Assembly (NCBI GenBank): GCA_014075275.1
Contig: CP046179.1
Coordinates: 124,001-188,000 of the forward strand
DNA: 64,000 bases
From: Boseongicola sp.
GTDB taxonomy: Bacteria > Pseudomonadota > Alphaproteobacteria > Rhodobacterales > Rhodobacteraceae
Direction: 5' to 3'
The notes beneath the pieces were generated by a model. That model had not been told where the DNA came from. It searched no databases and saw only the letters and a list, made by a program, of their open reading frames with translations. Below are positions 1-8,715 of this stretch, one piece after another. The position numbers and the translations under genes were made by a program. The stretch's first letter is position 1, and every line of letters starts with the position of its first letter.

Positions 1-137
1 GATTCCAGTAGGCGGGTTTCGGCATCCGAAGGCGATTGTGCGTGAAAGGCGCTGAGACTGAGGAATCTCTCAAGATCAACAAAGACATCCTGTGAAACCA
101 GTGACCTGAGGTCTGATAAATGTGTTGATTTTTTCAT
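1..137 (-). CDS. N-terminal part of an unrecognised gene (runs off window)
   Basis: An open frame begins at an ATG at 137 and runs left off the window edge for 45 codons (first residues MKKSTHLSDLRSLVSQ). No stop occurs in the visible part. It is divergent from the luxR-type gene and shares the 138-309 control region with it. I do not recognise the product. The fragment is short, so it may not be a real gene. Confidence 0.35.
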   Translation of the reverse strand, partial: MKKSTHLSDLRSLVSQDVFVDLERFLSLSAFHAQSPSDAETRLLE

Positions 138-201
138 CGCTAAATCTTTCGTTGTATTCTTAACTTCTATACACTTTAAAGTTGACTAAGACGTAGCAAC
201 A

Positions 202-221
202 ACCTATCTAATTGGACAGGT
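202..221. promoter_or_regulatory. lux-box-like palindrome overlapping a -35 element
   Basis: The 20-bp sequence ACCTATCTAATTGGACAGGT has the size and ACCT...AGGT ends of a lux box; 8 of the 10 half-site positions are symmetrical. TTGGACA inside it resembles a -35 element, and TGTAAT at 234-239 could be the -10 element at a normal spacing. This would place the box where LuxR-type proteins activate, about 90 bp before the luxR start. Binding by the neighbouring LuxR protein is inferred. Confidence 0.6.
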
Positions 222-309
222 GGGGTAAGAGACTGTAATAGCATTGTCGGCAACAGGCCGAAGATGAATGTGCGGACCGATGGACGGACGATTGACAGGC
301 AATTGATAT

Positions 310-984
310 ATGTGGCGCGATAATGAGACATACGACACGCTAAACAGCGAAAAGCATTCCAAACTTGCTCATAAACCCGAGAAACCGGGTCTTCAGGCGG
401 GTTTCGATGCATTGTCGGAAATCGCTCCCAAAGGATTTTCTGCCGGACTTCACATTCGTTTCGCTTCGCCACTTGTCTATGTCCGCACCTATGAGGATGC
501 CTGGACAAAAATATATGACGACAATGCATTTGCTCTGCGTGACCCCCTGGTTTTCTGGGGATTCGGCGTAAAAGGTTCCACCAGGTGGAGCGAAATACGA
601 CTGCCGGACCCCTTCAATATTCTTGGCCAGGCACGTGATTATGGCCTGGTTTATGGGGCAGTGGTTTCACATGGAGCTATTACGTCACGAACGATCGTCG
701 AAATTGCGCGCGAGGATCGTGAATTTACCGATACAGAAGTTGCCGAGGCGGTCAAAATTGTTAAGCGCCTCCATGTTTCCGCGGAACCCCCAACCGAATT
801 AACGCCAGCGCAGGTTGAAGCCCTGCGATTACTGGCAGACGGGGATCGGCATACTGCCGCGGCTGCAAAACTTGGTATTTCCGAAAGCGCACTTAAGGCA
901 AGATTGCAGTCTGCCCGCGTCAGACTTGGCGCGCGAACAACTGCACAAGCACTGAAAAAGGCGCGCGAATACCAATTGCTCTAG
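310..984 (+). CDS. luxR: LuxR-type quorum-sensing transcription regulator
   Basis: The 224-aa protein has the two-domain layout of acyl-homoserine-lactone receptors. Residues about 20-150 form an autoinducer-binding domain containing YDDNAFALRDPLVFWG-like aromatic and acidic residues. Residues about 159-224 form a GerE/LuxR helix-turn-helix (LTPAQVEALRLLADG, then KLGISESALKARLQSARVRLG). It would bind the signal made by the LuxI encoded 53 bp downstream and bind lux boxes in DNA, probably including the one at 202-221. The start is uncertain because no strong ribosome binding site precedes the ATG at 310. Confidence 0.9.
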   Translation: MWRDNETYDTLNSEKHSKLAHKPEKPGLQAGFDALSEIAPKGFSAGLHIRFASPLVYVRTYEDAWTKIYDDNAFALRDPLVFWGFGVKGSTRWSEIRLPDPFNILGQARDYGLVYGAVVSHGAITSRTIVEIAREDREFTDTEVAEAVKIVKRLHVSAEPPTELTPAQVEALRLLADGDRHTAAAAKLGISESALKARLQSARVRLGARTTAQALKKAREYQLL

Positions 985-1031
985 GCCTTTGGGCCTCCCC
1001 TGGACTGTATTTTCAACCCAGACTGGAGGCC
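983..1031 (+). promoter_or_regulatory. Hairpin covering the luxI ribosome binding site, with a competing hairpin
   Basis: GGCCTCC (992-998) is exactly complementary to GGAGGCC (1025-1031), and inside it CTGG (1000-1003) pairs with CCAG (1018-1021). The 3' arm contains the luxI Shine-Dalgarno sequence GGAGG (1025-1029), eight bases before the ATG. A second small hairpin, AGGCC (983-987) with GGCCT (992-996), uses the same 5' arm, so the two structures exclude each other. No T-run follows, which argues against a simple terminator. Translational control of luxI is inferred. Confidence 0.5.
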
Positions 1032-1037
1032 TATCCA

Positions 1038-1628
1038 ATGCAAGTCACTACTCTATCTTTCGAAAATATGCACAACCATGGCGAGCTTTTTGCAAACATG
1101 CTTCGCGCGCGTCACAAGACGTTTATTGAACGCAATCACTGGGAGTTGCCAGAAGCCGATGGCATGGAATTCGACCAGTATGACACTCCGGCAAGCCGGT
1201 GGGTCGCAGTTCACGAGTTTGGCCGTGTATTGGCCGGTGTTCGTTTGACACCAACGACAGCGCGCTGTGGCATCTATTCCTACATGATCCGCGATGCTCA
1301 ACTTGGGCTACTTGAAAGCCTGCCTTCGGACCTGTTGTTCGAAGAGGCCCCAGTCGCCCCCCACATTTGGGAATCAAGTCGCGTATTTGTGGCTGACGCA
1401 GTGCCATCCAAGATGAGGCTGCGGGTTCAGTGTTCGCTGATCGACGAGATGGTGCGCTCTGCGCGCACGTTGGGAGCGACGTCGCTTGTCGGCATTGTGC
1501 CCGAGCACTCGCCACGCCTTGCACGTCGCACAGGGATCGATTGTCAGCCTGCGGGACGCGTGGTCGAGACGGACGAAGGTGATCGCAGCGTTTGCATTAA
1601 TATTAGTCTGGCGTCGAAGCTGCACTAA
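1038..1628 (+). CDS. luxI: Acyl-homoserine-lactone synthase (LuxI family)
   Basis: The 196-aa protein makes acyl-homoserine-lactone signals from S-adenosylmethionine and an acyl carrier. The invariant residues of the family are visible: R25, F29, W35, E44-x-D46 and D49, R69, and the E112-S-S-R115 block (WESSRVFV). Length matches the family. It follows the luxR-type gene on the same strand, so the two form a cognate pair. The start is supported by GGAGG at 1025-1029, which sits in a potential hairpin. The acyl chain length cannot be predicted from the sequence. Confidence 0.95.
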   Translation: MQVTTLSFENMHNHGELFANMLRARHKTFIERNHWELPEADGMEFDQYDTPASRWVAVHEFGRVLAGVRLTPTTARCGIYSYMIRDAQLGLLESLPSDLLFEEAPVAPHIWESSRVFVADAVPSKMRLRVQCSLIDEMVRSARTLGATSLVGIVPEHSPRLARRTGIDCQPAGRVVETDEGDRSVCINISLASKLH

Positions 1629-1675
1629 AGATTGTTCTTTCGGCTGGCGCGGCTCGGGCTTAGCTTGGGCCGTGC

Positions 1676-2989
1676 ATGGCTGATCTGTTTGAAACTGCAT
1701 CTGCGTCGAATGACGCGTCCACGGCGCTGCGACCGCTGGCTGATCGGCTGCGGCCGACGGCATTGGATCAGGTGATCGGGCAGGAGCATGTGCTTGGTCC
1801 TGAAGCGCCGCTGGGGTCCATGCTGGCCGCTGGTCAGCTTGGATCGTTGATTTTCTGGGGTCCGCCGGGTGTTGGCAAAACGACAATTGCACGCCTGTTG
1901 GCGGATGCTGTTGATATGTCGTTTGTGCAGATCAGCGCGATTTTCACTGGGGTCGCCGACCTGAAGAAGGTGTTCGAGGCAGCGCGGATGCGACGCACGA
2001 ACGGGCAGGGCACCTTATTGTTCGTCGATGAGATCCATCGCTTCAACAAAGCGCAGCAGGACGGGTTTTTGCCCCATATGGAGGACGGGACCATCCTGTT
2101 GGTCGGTGCGACGACGGAAAATCCATCGTTCGAGCTGAATGCTGCTTTGCTTAGCCGGTCGCAAGTATTGGTGCTGCAACGACTAACGTTGGTGTCGCTA
2201 GAGCTGTTGGCACAACGGGCGGAAGCGGAACTGGGCAAAGCCTTGCCGTTGGATGGGCCGGCGCGCGAAGCATTGTTAGAGATGTCGGACGGTGACGGCC
2301 GGGCATTACTGAACCTGATCGAGCAATTGGCAGCCTGGAAGCTGGATAAACCGCTGGACCGAGACGGGTTGACCAAACGGCTGACGCGTCGCGCGGCGAA
2401 ATTCGATAAGTCGGGGGATGAGCATTACAATCTGATCTCAGCCTTGCACAAATCGGTTCGCGGGTCGGACCCGGATGCCGCGCTTTATTGGTTGGCGCGG
2501 ATGTTGGAAGGCGGTGAGGACCCCCGCTTTCTGGCACGTCGAGTGACCCGAATGGCGGTTGAGGACATCGGTCTTGCGGACCCACAGGCGCAGGCGATCT
2601 GCATCGACGCTTGGGAGACCTATGAACGCCTTGGAAGTCCGGAGGGTGAACTGGCGATTGCGCAGGCGGTGACCTATCTGGCGCTGGCACCAAAATCGAA
2701 CGCGACCTATGTGGCGTTCAAAGCTGCGCAGAAGGCGGCCAAGCAAACAGGTTCCGAGCCACCGCCAAAGCATATTCTGAATGCGCCAACACGGTTGATG
2801 AAAGAGCAGGGGTATGGCGATGGCTACGCCTATGACCACGACGCCGAAGGTGGATTTTCCGGGCAGAACTATTTCCCGGACGGAATGAAACGCGGCATTT
2901 ACTATCAACCGGTGGAGCGCGGGCACGAGCGCGAGTTGAAAAAGCGGCTGGATTACTTTGCAAAGCTGCGAGCGCGCCGTCAGAGTTGA
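1676..2989 (+). CDS. rarA: Replication-associated recombination protein A (RarA/MgsA AAA+ ATPase)
   Basis: The 437-aa AAA+ ATPase acts at stalled replication forks. It has a Walker A motif at residues 62-70 (GPPGVGKTT), Walker B around 115-120 (LFVDEIHRF), a sensor region (LLVGATTENPSFELN) and the MgsA C-terminal domain, including the KSVRGSDPDAALYWLARM block. Its stop overlaps the start region of crcB, and the following genes are translationally coupled. Confidence 0.96.
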   Translation: MADLFETASASNDASTALRPLADRLRPTALDQVIGQEHVLGPEAPLGSMLAAGQLGSLIFWGPPGVGKTTIARLLADAVDMSFVQISAIFTGVADLKKVFEAARMRRTNGQGTLLFVDEIHRFNKAQQDGFLPHMEDGTILLVGATTENPSFELNAALLSRSQVLVLQRLTLVSLELLAQRAEAELGKALPLDGPAREALLEMSDGDGRALLNLIEQLAAWKLDKPLDRDGLTKRLTRRAAKFDKSGDEHYNLISALHKSVRGSDPDAALYWLARMLEGGEDPRFLARRVTRMAVEDIGLADPQAQAICIDAWETYERLGSPEGELAIAQAVTYLALAPKSNATYVAFKAAQKAAKQTGSEPPPKHILNAPTRLMKEQGYGDGYAYDHDAEGGFSGQNYFPDGMKRGIYYQPVERGHERELKKRLDYFAKLRARRQS

Positions 2990-3021
2990 CATCCCGTCGT
3001 GACCGGGCGACATCGCGCAGT

Positions 3022-3399
3022 ATGTTGGGACATTTCTTAGCTGTTGGACTGGGTGGTGCAATTGGTGCCATGGCACGCTATGGCGTGGGCCTGGCGGTTA
3101 TGCGCGCCGTTGGTCACGGCTTTCCTGTGGCGATTATTACCGTCAATGTATTGGGGTCATTTCTGATGGGAGTATTTGTTGTGCTGGCTGCACAGCGTGG
3201 GCTGACCAGTTGGTCGCCATTTGTGATGACCGGACTGCTTGGGGGCTTTACGACTTTTTCGGCGTTTTCCCTGGAGGCGGTGACGCTTTATGAGCGCGGC
3301 GAGGTTGCTCAGGCTGGGCTCTATATTGGCTTGTCGGTTGTTTTGTCGATTAGTGGGTTGATGTTAGGCCTGTGGCTGGCCAGGACGGTGTTGGCATGA
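3022..3399 (+). CDS. crcB: Fluoride exporter CrcB/Fluc
   Basis: The 125-aa protein has four hydrophobic segments and the Fluc signatures GGAIGAMARY near the N-terminus, NVLGSFLMG and GLLGGFTTFSAFSLE. It forms dimeric fluoride channels in the inner membrane. A TTG at 2986 would add 12 residues; the ATG at 3022 gives the normal family length. The stop overlaps the ATG of the next gene (ATGA). No fluoride riboswitch precedes it, as expected for a gene inside an operon. Confidence 0.93.
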   Translation: MLGHFLAVGLGGAIGAMARYGVGLAVMRAVGHGFPVAIITVNVLGSFLMGVFVVLAAQRGLTSWSPFVMTGLLGGFTTFSAFSLEAVTLYERGEVAQAGLYIGLSVVLSISGLMLGLWLARTVLA

Positions 3400-4436
3400 G
3401 TGCGGTTCAGATGCTGACAGTCTCCGAGGATGATTCCGATCAACGACTGGATCGTTGGTTTCGTCGCATATTCCCGCATGTGCCGCAGGGACGCATTGAG
3501 AAGATGTGCCGTAAGGGTGAGATCCGTGTGGACGGGGGTCGGGTAAAGGCTGCTACGCGTCTGGAAGCGGGACAACAAGTGCGGATACCTCCTTTGCCGG
3601 TGGGACAGGCACCAAAGCCGGATCGTTCGAACTTGTCGGATGCCGACGTGAAATTGATGCAGTCTTCGGTCTTATGGCGAGACGATTATTTGATCGTGCT
3701 TAACAAACCTCCCGGACTGCCAACCCAGGGTGGTAGCAAACAGACGCGCCATATCGATGGCTTGGCTGATGCTTTGCGCTTTGGATATGACGAAAAGCCG
3801 AGATTGGTGCACCGGCTGGACAAGGATACGTCTGGCGTTCTGGTTCTGGCCAGGACGCGCAAAATCGCATCCGCCTTGACTGAAGCCTTTCGGCATCGCG
3901 ACACGCGCAAGATATACTGGGCGGCGGTTGCCGGTGTTCCGCAGCCATCAATGGGTACTATTCGGTTTGGCCTCGTCAAAGCGCCGGGTCATGGCGCACG
4001 GGGCGAGGGCGAGAAGATGATGGCCGTGCATCCTCGCGATGTTGACTCCACGCCAGATGCCAAGCGCGCCACGACTGACTATGCGCTTTTGTCATCGCTG
4101 GGACGGCGGGTGAGTTGGGCGGCCCTTGTGCCCATAACCGGACGCACACATCAGTTGCGCGCGCATATGGCGGAGATCGGGCATCCCATTGTTGGAGATG
4201 GGAAATATGGCGGATCGGCGCAGGAGAATTTAGGTGACGGCTGGGGCGCGCAATTGGGCGGTGAGCTGAGCCGGAAGCTGCACCTTCACGCTCGCCAATT
4301 GACATTGGAGCACCCGGTGACGGGCAATTTGCAGACGTTCATCGCTCCACTTCCTGAGCATATGGCACGTACCTGGGAGATGTTTGACTGGAACCCGGCG
4401 GACGTTCCGGCTGATCCTTTCGAGGAATTGGAATGA
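3396..4436 (+). CDS. RluA-family 23S rRNA pseudouridine synthase (RluC-like)
   Basis: The protein of about 346 aa has an N-terminal S4 RNA-binding domain (residues about 15-70) and an RluA catalytic domain with HRLDKDTSG, where D142 is the catalytic aspartate. The RTHQLRAHM block near the C-terminus is also typical. It isomerises uridines in large-subunit rRNA. The ATG at 3396 overlaps the crcB stop, and its own stop overlaps the next gene. RluC is the most likely subgroup because of the S4 domain, but RluD-like specificity cannot be excluded. Confidence 0.92.
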   Translation: MSAVQMLTVSEDDSDQRLDRWFRRIFPHVPQGRIEKMCRKGEIRVDGGRVKAATRLEAGQQVRIPPLPVGQAPKPDRSNLSDADVKLMQSSVLWRDDYLIVLNKPPGLPTQGGSKQTRHIDGLADALRFGYDEKPRLVHRLDKDTSGVLVLARTRKIASALTEAFRHRDTRKIYWAAVAGVPQPSMGTIRFGLVKAPGHGARGEGEKMMAVHPRDVDSTPDAKRATTDYALLSSLGRRVSWAALVPITGRTHQLRAHMAEIGHPIVGDGKYGGSAQENLGDGWGAQLGGELSRKLHLHARQLTLEHPVTGNLQTFIAPLPEHMARTWEMFDWNPADVPADPFEELE

Positions 4437-5149
4437 GCGGCTGGGCCAACAAGCGGTTCTGGAAAAGCGCTAACTCTTCTCAGGTGCCCGGCGGTTGGGC
4501 GGTGTTGCTGGATGGCCGGGCGGTGAAGACGCCCGCAAAACGTCAACTCATTGTCCCGACGCGTGAGCTGGCTGATCCGATTGCCCTGGAATGGGACAGC
4601 CAGATTGATGTCGTCGACCCAGCGATGATGCCATGGACGCGGTCAGCGAATGCGGCAATCGACAAGGTTGCCGAGCAACGCTCGGAAGTCGAGGGACACC
4701 TGATTGAATATGCGGAAACGGATCTGCTGATCTATCGGGCGGATAACCCGGATGGGCTGGTCGCGCGGCAGGCTGATCGTTGGGATCCGGTTCTGGACTG
4801 GGTTGCCAGTCGGTATGATGTGCGTTTGCTCCCGGCGACGGGTGTTATGCCGGTTGCGCAGGATGGCGATGCGTTGCGGCGTTTGGCGGGAGTCATGTCG
4901 CCAATGACGCATTTTGAACTGACCGGGTTTTATGATCTGGTCACTTTGTCCGGGTCATTTTCGATTGCGCTGGCAGTGTCAGAGGGAGTGCGCACAGCCG
5001 ATGAAGGATGGGCATTGTCGCGACTGGACGAAGAATGGCAAATCGAGCAGTGTGGCAGGGATGAGTTGGCGGAAGACGAGGCCGAACTGAAACGCAGTGC
5101 CTTTTGCCATGCCGCCACGTTTTTCAGCGCAGCAAATCCGATCTCTTGA
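4433..5149 (+). CDS. ATP12-family F1-ATPase assembly chaperone
   Basis: The 238-aa protein matches the ATP12 family, which in mitochondria and alphaproteobacteria helps assemble the F1 alpha subunit. Typical stretches are KRFWKSAN near the N-terminus, LDGRAVKTPAKRQLIVPT, EWDSQ and the C-terminal DEEWQIEQCGRDELAE. It overlaps the preceding pseudouridine synthase by four bases and ends the rarA-crcB-rluC-like run. In relatives a HAD phosphatase gene often lies between these two genes; it is absent here. Confidence 0.93.
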   Translation: MSGWANKRFWKSANSSQVPGGWAVLLDGRAVKTPAKRQLIVPTRELADPIALEWDSQIDVVDPAMMPWTRSANAAIDKVAEQRSEVEGHLIEYAETDLLIYRADNPDGLVARQADRWDPVLDWVASRYDVRLLPATGVMPVAQDGDALRRLAGVMSPMTHFELTGFYDLVTLSGSFSIALAVSEGVRTADEGWALSRLDEEWQIEQCGRDELAEDEAELKRSAFCHAATFFSAANPIS

Positions 5150-5267
5150 ACAGCGCAGGCAGAAGCAGATTTGACGACGGTTTTCGCCGCGCCTGACGCG
5201 CGTCGATCCGCCGGACGGGCGCGGCCCCTCCAGACCTCCCCGGAGTATTTTTCCCAAAAGGAAGGAC

Positions 5268-5774
5268 CTAAGTGTCGAGCTCACGGGGAACGATGAAGTC
5301 ATTGGCGGTGCCGGATTTCCAGGAAATATCCTGCCAGCTGTCGACTTGAAATTCGATTATCGTGGTCGCTGCTGTTGGATAGTCAAAGAAGCGCGCGTGA
5401 CCCGCGGGAGATTTCGTGATCCGATTGGCGAAATCGGCAATGCCGGGGTTGTGGCAGATCACCAGAAGAGACTGGCCGGTTTGGTTTTGGACAGTTTTCA
5501 GGATCAGGTCTGCACCGGCGAGGTAGAGTGCCGGAGTAAATGTGACATCAATGGTCTTGGTGAGTTCTGCTGCCGTCAGCGTGTAGGTTTCCTGAGTTCT
5601 CTGCGCAGCGGATACAATGGCTGCATCAGGTTGGTAGCCATTGGAATTCAGCCATTTGCCAATAGAAGTGGCGGAGGCGCGCCCGCGCGCGTTCAGCGAC
5701 CGGTCAAAATCATCCAGGGCCGGATCGTCCCAACTTGATTTCGCATGTCGCATCAAAATGAGTGTGCGGGTCAT
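5268..5774 (-). CDS. SixA-like histidine phosphatase
   Basis: The 168-aa protein is a single histidine-phosphatase domain. The phosphate-accepting histidine is H10 in LMRHAKSSW, and a second active-site histidine is in VICHNPGIADF. It resembles SixA, which dephosphorylates histidine-phosphorylated proteins. The substrate here is unknown. Its start overlaps the stop of the upstream 4Fe-4S protein gene by four bases, so it is the last gene of the minus-strand block that begins with yidC. Confidence 0.88.
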   Translation of the reverse strand: MTRTLILMRHAKSSWDDPALDDFDRSLNARGRASATSIGKWLNSNGYQPDAAIVSAAQRTQETYTLTAAELTKTIDVTFTPALYLAGADLILKTVQNQTGQSLLVICHNPGIADFANRITKSPAGHARFFDYPTAATTIIEFQVDSWQDISWKSGTANDFIVPRELDT

Positions 5775-6412
5775 TTGTGAAATTGTCCCATATGATAGGC
5801 GGATTGCTTTGGTTGTCTTTCGTAAGACTGACCAGCAGGACAGATGCGGCGGACAGCGCAGCCATTGGACAGGCAGTGGGCGCCATCGGAAGTGTCGAGA
5901 TAGCCGTGACAGGCATCAAGGTCGTAGCCATCAGCGGTCAGGGCTTGAACCGGGCAGGCGGTGCGACAGGGTTGATCTGCGCATGTCAGGCATGGCGATT
6001 GTCCGGTTTCTGGCAGCGCGACTTCTTCCGGCAAGAGAAGGGCACCCCGATAGGACACCATCATCCCGGCAGTGTCGTGCACCAGGAGCATTACCGGCGA
6101 CTGCCAGGCGCGCCCTGACTTCAATGCCCAGCTGAGAAACGGGCGCACGGGCTGGCCGAATGGGAAGAGGGCGGTTGCACCAAGATCGGCAGCTGCGGCG
6201 CTGATGACGCGGGTTGACCACCGGTTCATGGGGTCTTCGATGCCATCGTTCCATTCGGGCGTGGCAGTGAAGTTGGCCCAAAATCCAGGCTCTTTCGGGC
6301 CAAGCAGTACGAGGGTGCCAGCGCCGATACCATCTTCGGGGGTGGTGTGAAATGCTCCAAAAATGTCGAGAAAGTTGCGATCAAGCCGCTGGGATACCGC
6401 ACCGAGACTCAT
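5771..6412 (-). CDS. 4Fe-4S binding protein of unknown role
   Basis: The 213-aa protein has a C-terminal cysteine cluster, [20 protein letters not shown] then CHGYL, HCLSNGC and RRICPAG, able to hold iron-sulfur clusters. The N-terminal half has no recognised domain. It resembles a truncated epoxyqueuosine-reductase-type ferredoxin module but lacks the cobalamin part. It is translationally coupled to argB upstream and to the SixA-like gene downstream, with four-base overlaps at both ends. Function not assigned. Confidence 0.85.
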   Translation of the reverse strand: MSLGAVSQRLDRNFLDIFGAFHTTPEDGIGAGTLVLLGPKEPGFWANFTATPEWNDGIEDPMNRWSTRVISAAAADLGATALFPFGQPVRPFLSWALKSGRAWQSPVMLLVHDTAGMMVSYRGALLLPEEVALPETGQSPCLTCADQPCRTACPVQALTADGYDLDACHGYLDTSDGAHCLSNGCAVRRICPAGQSYERQPKQSAYHMGQFHK

Positions 6413-7260
6413 CGGACTGGGCGGATCAAGCTGCCGGCACCGTGTTCGGTGAACAGTTCCAAAAGACAGGCGTGGGGCGCCCGCCCATCCAGAATGACAA
6501 CAGCCCGGACACCGCCATTGATCGCATCCAGCGCCGTTTCCGTTTTCGGGATCATGCCACCGGCGATAGTGCCAGCGTCGGTCAGGGATTGGATTTGGTC
6601 CGGCGAGAGTTCGGTCAGTACGTTGCCAGATGCATCTTTGACGCCTTCAACATCTGTCAGCAATAACAGGCGGTCTGCCTTGAGGCTGGCGGCAATTGCG
6701 CCCGCTGCCGTATCACCGTTTACGTTGTAGGTTTCACCGTTCCGTCCAGCGCCTAATGGGGCAATGACTGGAATGGTTTCCGATGCCGTCAGGGTGCGCA
6801 GAACAGTTGGGTCAAGTTCTGCCGGGGTTCCTACAAATCCCAGGTCTGGATCGGTCTGATCGCAGATCATCAAGTTCGAGTCTTTCCCCGAGATGCCAAC
6901 AGCGCGCCCGCCCTGGCCATTGATGGCCTGAACGATACGTTTGTTTACCACCCCGGACAGGACAGCTTCGACGACTTCAACGGTTGCGGCATCCGTAACG
7001 CGTTTGCCGTTCACGAACTCGGACTGAATATTCAGCCGCGACAACATCTCGTTGATCATCGGGCCGCCGCCATGCACGACGATTGGATTAAGACCGACTT
7101 GACGCATCAGAACGATATCGCGTGCGAAGCTGGCCATGGCGTCATCATCGCCCATGGCGTTGCCACCAAACTTGATGACGACTGTCGCGCCATCATAGCG
7201 CTGTAAGTATGGCAACGCTTCACTGAGTGTGCGCGCTGTGGCAATCCAATCGCGGTTCAT
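6409..7260 (-). CDS. argB: Acetylglutamate kinase
   Basis: The 283-aa amino-acid-kinase-family protein phosphorylates N-acetylglutamate in arginine synthesis. [10 protein letters not shown] near residue 30 and [16 protein letters not shown] near residue 68 bind ATP and substrate, and [14 protein letters not shown] is also typical. The ATG at 7260 gives the family start ([10 protein letters not shown]); an upstream in-frame start at 7275 would add five residues. Its stop overlaps the 4Fe-4S gene, and a 61-bp gap separates it from engB. Confidence 0.96.
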   Translation of the reverse strand: MNRDWIATARTLSEALPYLQRYDGATVVIKFGGNAMGDDDAMASFARDIVLMRQVGLNPIVVHGGGPMINEMLSRLNIQSEFVNGKRVTDAATVEVVEAVLSGVVNKRIVQAINGQGGRAVGISGKDSNLMICDQTDPDLGFVGTPAELDPTVLRTLTASETIPVIAPLGAGRNGETYNVNGDTAAGAIAASLKADRLLLLTDVEGVKDASGNVLTELSPDQIQSLTDAGTIAGGMIPKTETALDAINGGVRAVVILDGRAPHACLLELFTEHGAGSLIRPVR

Positions 7261-7321
7261 GTCTCGTTGTCTCATAACGACCCTGATTTCAGAACTTCGT
7301 TAGACTGTCACGCACTTGGGC

Positions 7322-7969
7322 TCAAGCCAGCGTCGCAATGATTGCGCGCAGCGTGTCGATCCCGTCGCCTTTTTCCGACGATGTCAGAATGATACCAGGA
7401 TAGGCCGCAGGGTGTTTGGTCATAGCGTTTCGCACCTGAGACAGAACCTTGTCGCGATCAATTGCTTTGACCTTGTCGGTCTTTGTCAGGACGACCTGAA
7501 ATGTTACGGCTGAAGAATCGAGCAGAGCGAGTATTTCTTCGTCCACGGCTTTAACACCATGTCTGGCATCGATCAGAACGAAAGCCCGCCGCAGATTCTG
7601 CCGACCGGAAAGATATGATTTCAGCAGCCTTTGCCATTTTTCGACAACTTTGACAGGTGCGTTGGCAAATCCATATCCGGGAAGGTCGACCAGATATTTT
7701 TCGTCGCCCAGTGTGAAAAAGTTAATCTCCTGGGTGCGACCGGGGGTGTTCGACGCCCGCGCCAAGCCTTTACGATTGGTCAGTGCGTTGATCAGCGACG
7801 ATTTGCCTACGTTCGAGCGCCCAGCGAAACACACTTCAAGCCGGTCGGCGGGTGGAAGACCATCCATCGCAACGACGCCCTTCAAAAACTCCTTGGGGCC
7901 CGCAAACAACTTGCGCCCAATTTCTTGTTCAGAAGGCTCAACCTCGATGATCGGAAAGTTCGGGGTCAT
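7322..7969 (-). CDS. engB: Ribosome biogenesis GTPase EngB/YsxC (YihA)
   Basis: The 215-aa TRAFAC GTPase helps assemble the large ribosomal subunit. All G motifs are present: G1 GRSNVGKSS, G2 around TPGRTQ, G3 DLPGYG and G4 TKTDK. Length is standard. Its start overlaps the stop of the MOSC gene by four bases, as is common in Rhodobacteraceae. Confidence 0.96.
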   Translation of the reverse strand: MTPNFPIIEVEPSEQEIGRKLFAGPKEFLKGVVAMDGLPPADRLEVCFAGRSNVGKSSLINALTNRKGLARASNTPGRTQEINFFTLGDEKYLVDLPGYGFANAPVKVVEKWQRLLKSYLSGRQNLRRAFVLIDARHGVKAVDEEILALLDSSAVTFQVVLTKTDKVKAIDRDKVLSQVRNAMTKHPAAYPGIILTSSEKGDGIDTLRAIIATLA

Positions 7970-8715
7970 GCCGGAGCTATTACCACATCGCCCAAGGCTA
8001 TGGTGCCGCCTTCGATAACTTCGGCATAGACGCCAAAATCCTGATGGCCGAGTTCATCGAGGATCTCCAGTGTGTCCACGTCTCGTTGTCCGGTCTCTGG
8101 GTTGGCCATTGTGGCTTTGCAGCGGGTGATTGTCTCGCGCACTGATAGGCTGACCGGTCCAATTGTTACGGTTTTCCCAACCCAATTGAATTCTTCCCAG
8201 GGGGACAACCCTTCCACCCAGATATTCCCTCTGAAGCGATGCTTGGACAAGTCTCTTCCAGAGCGCTGCGACAGAGATTTTAGAGAACTGATGGAATTAA
8301 TTGAAATCCAAGGGTCGGGAACATCCGTCATATGAGCGTCGTCAGAAGCATAGATGCCGGTGGGTTTTGGTAGATCGCCAGACCAAAGGCCCCGAAGCCA
8401 ATCAGACAACTGCTCGGATCCGCTGGCGGAGTTGGGTCGAATTTCGATCGAACCATGTTTTGGATGGGTCAAGGTCAGCAAGCGGGTGGTTTCATTGAAG
8501 CTGGATGAGACGGCCATGAGCGCCGGATCGGTCACGCCGCGCAGAAAGTTTGCTTTCTTGCCCCACTGGCCTTCCAGTTTGGACCGTTCGTGAGCAATAG
8601 CCCATTTGCGGTCGTAGGGCATCCACGCGCCTGCCTTGAGCTCGACCTTGTTCAGCTCTTCCCGCCCGATGGATTTGATCGGATGGCGAACAATGGCTTT
8701 GACGCAGGCCGTCAT
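7966..8715 (-). CDS. MOSC-domain protein (molybdenum cofactor sulfurase-like)
   Basis: The 249-aa protein has an N-terminal beta-barrel segment (HPIKSIGREELNKVELKAG) followed by a MOSC core (RFRGNIWVEGLSPWEEFNWVG, then RCKATMANPETGQRDVDTLE). It lacks an aminotransferase domain, so it resembles YcbX/YiiM-type proteins that handle molybdenum-cofactor sulfur or reduce N-hydroxylated compounds. It is coupled by four-base overlaps to yidC upstream and engB downstream. Confidence 0.9.
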   Translation of the reverse strand: MTACVKAIVRHPIKSIGREELNKVELKAGAWMPYDRKWAIAHERSKLEGQWGKKANFLRGVTDPALMAVSSSFNETTRLLTLTHPKHGSIEIRPNSASGSEQLSDWLRGLWSGDLPKPTGIYASDDAHMTDVPDPWISINSISSLKSLSQRSGRDLSKHRFRGNIWVEGLSPWEEFNWVGKTVTIGPVSLSVRETITRCKATMANPETGQRDVDTLEILDELGHQDFGVYAEVIEGGTIALGDVVIAPA

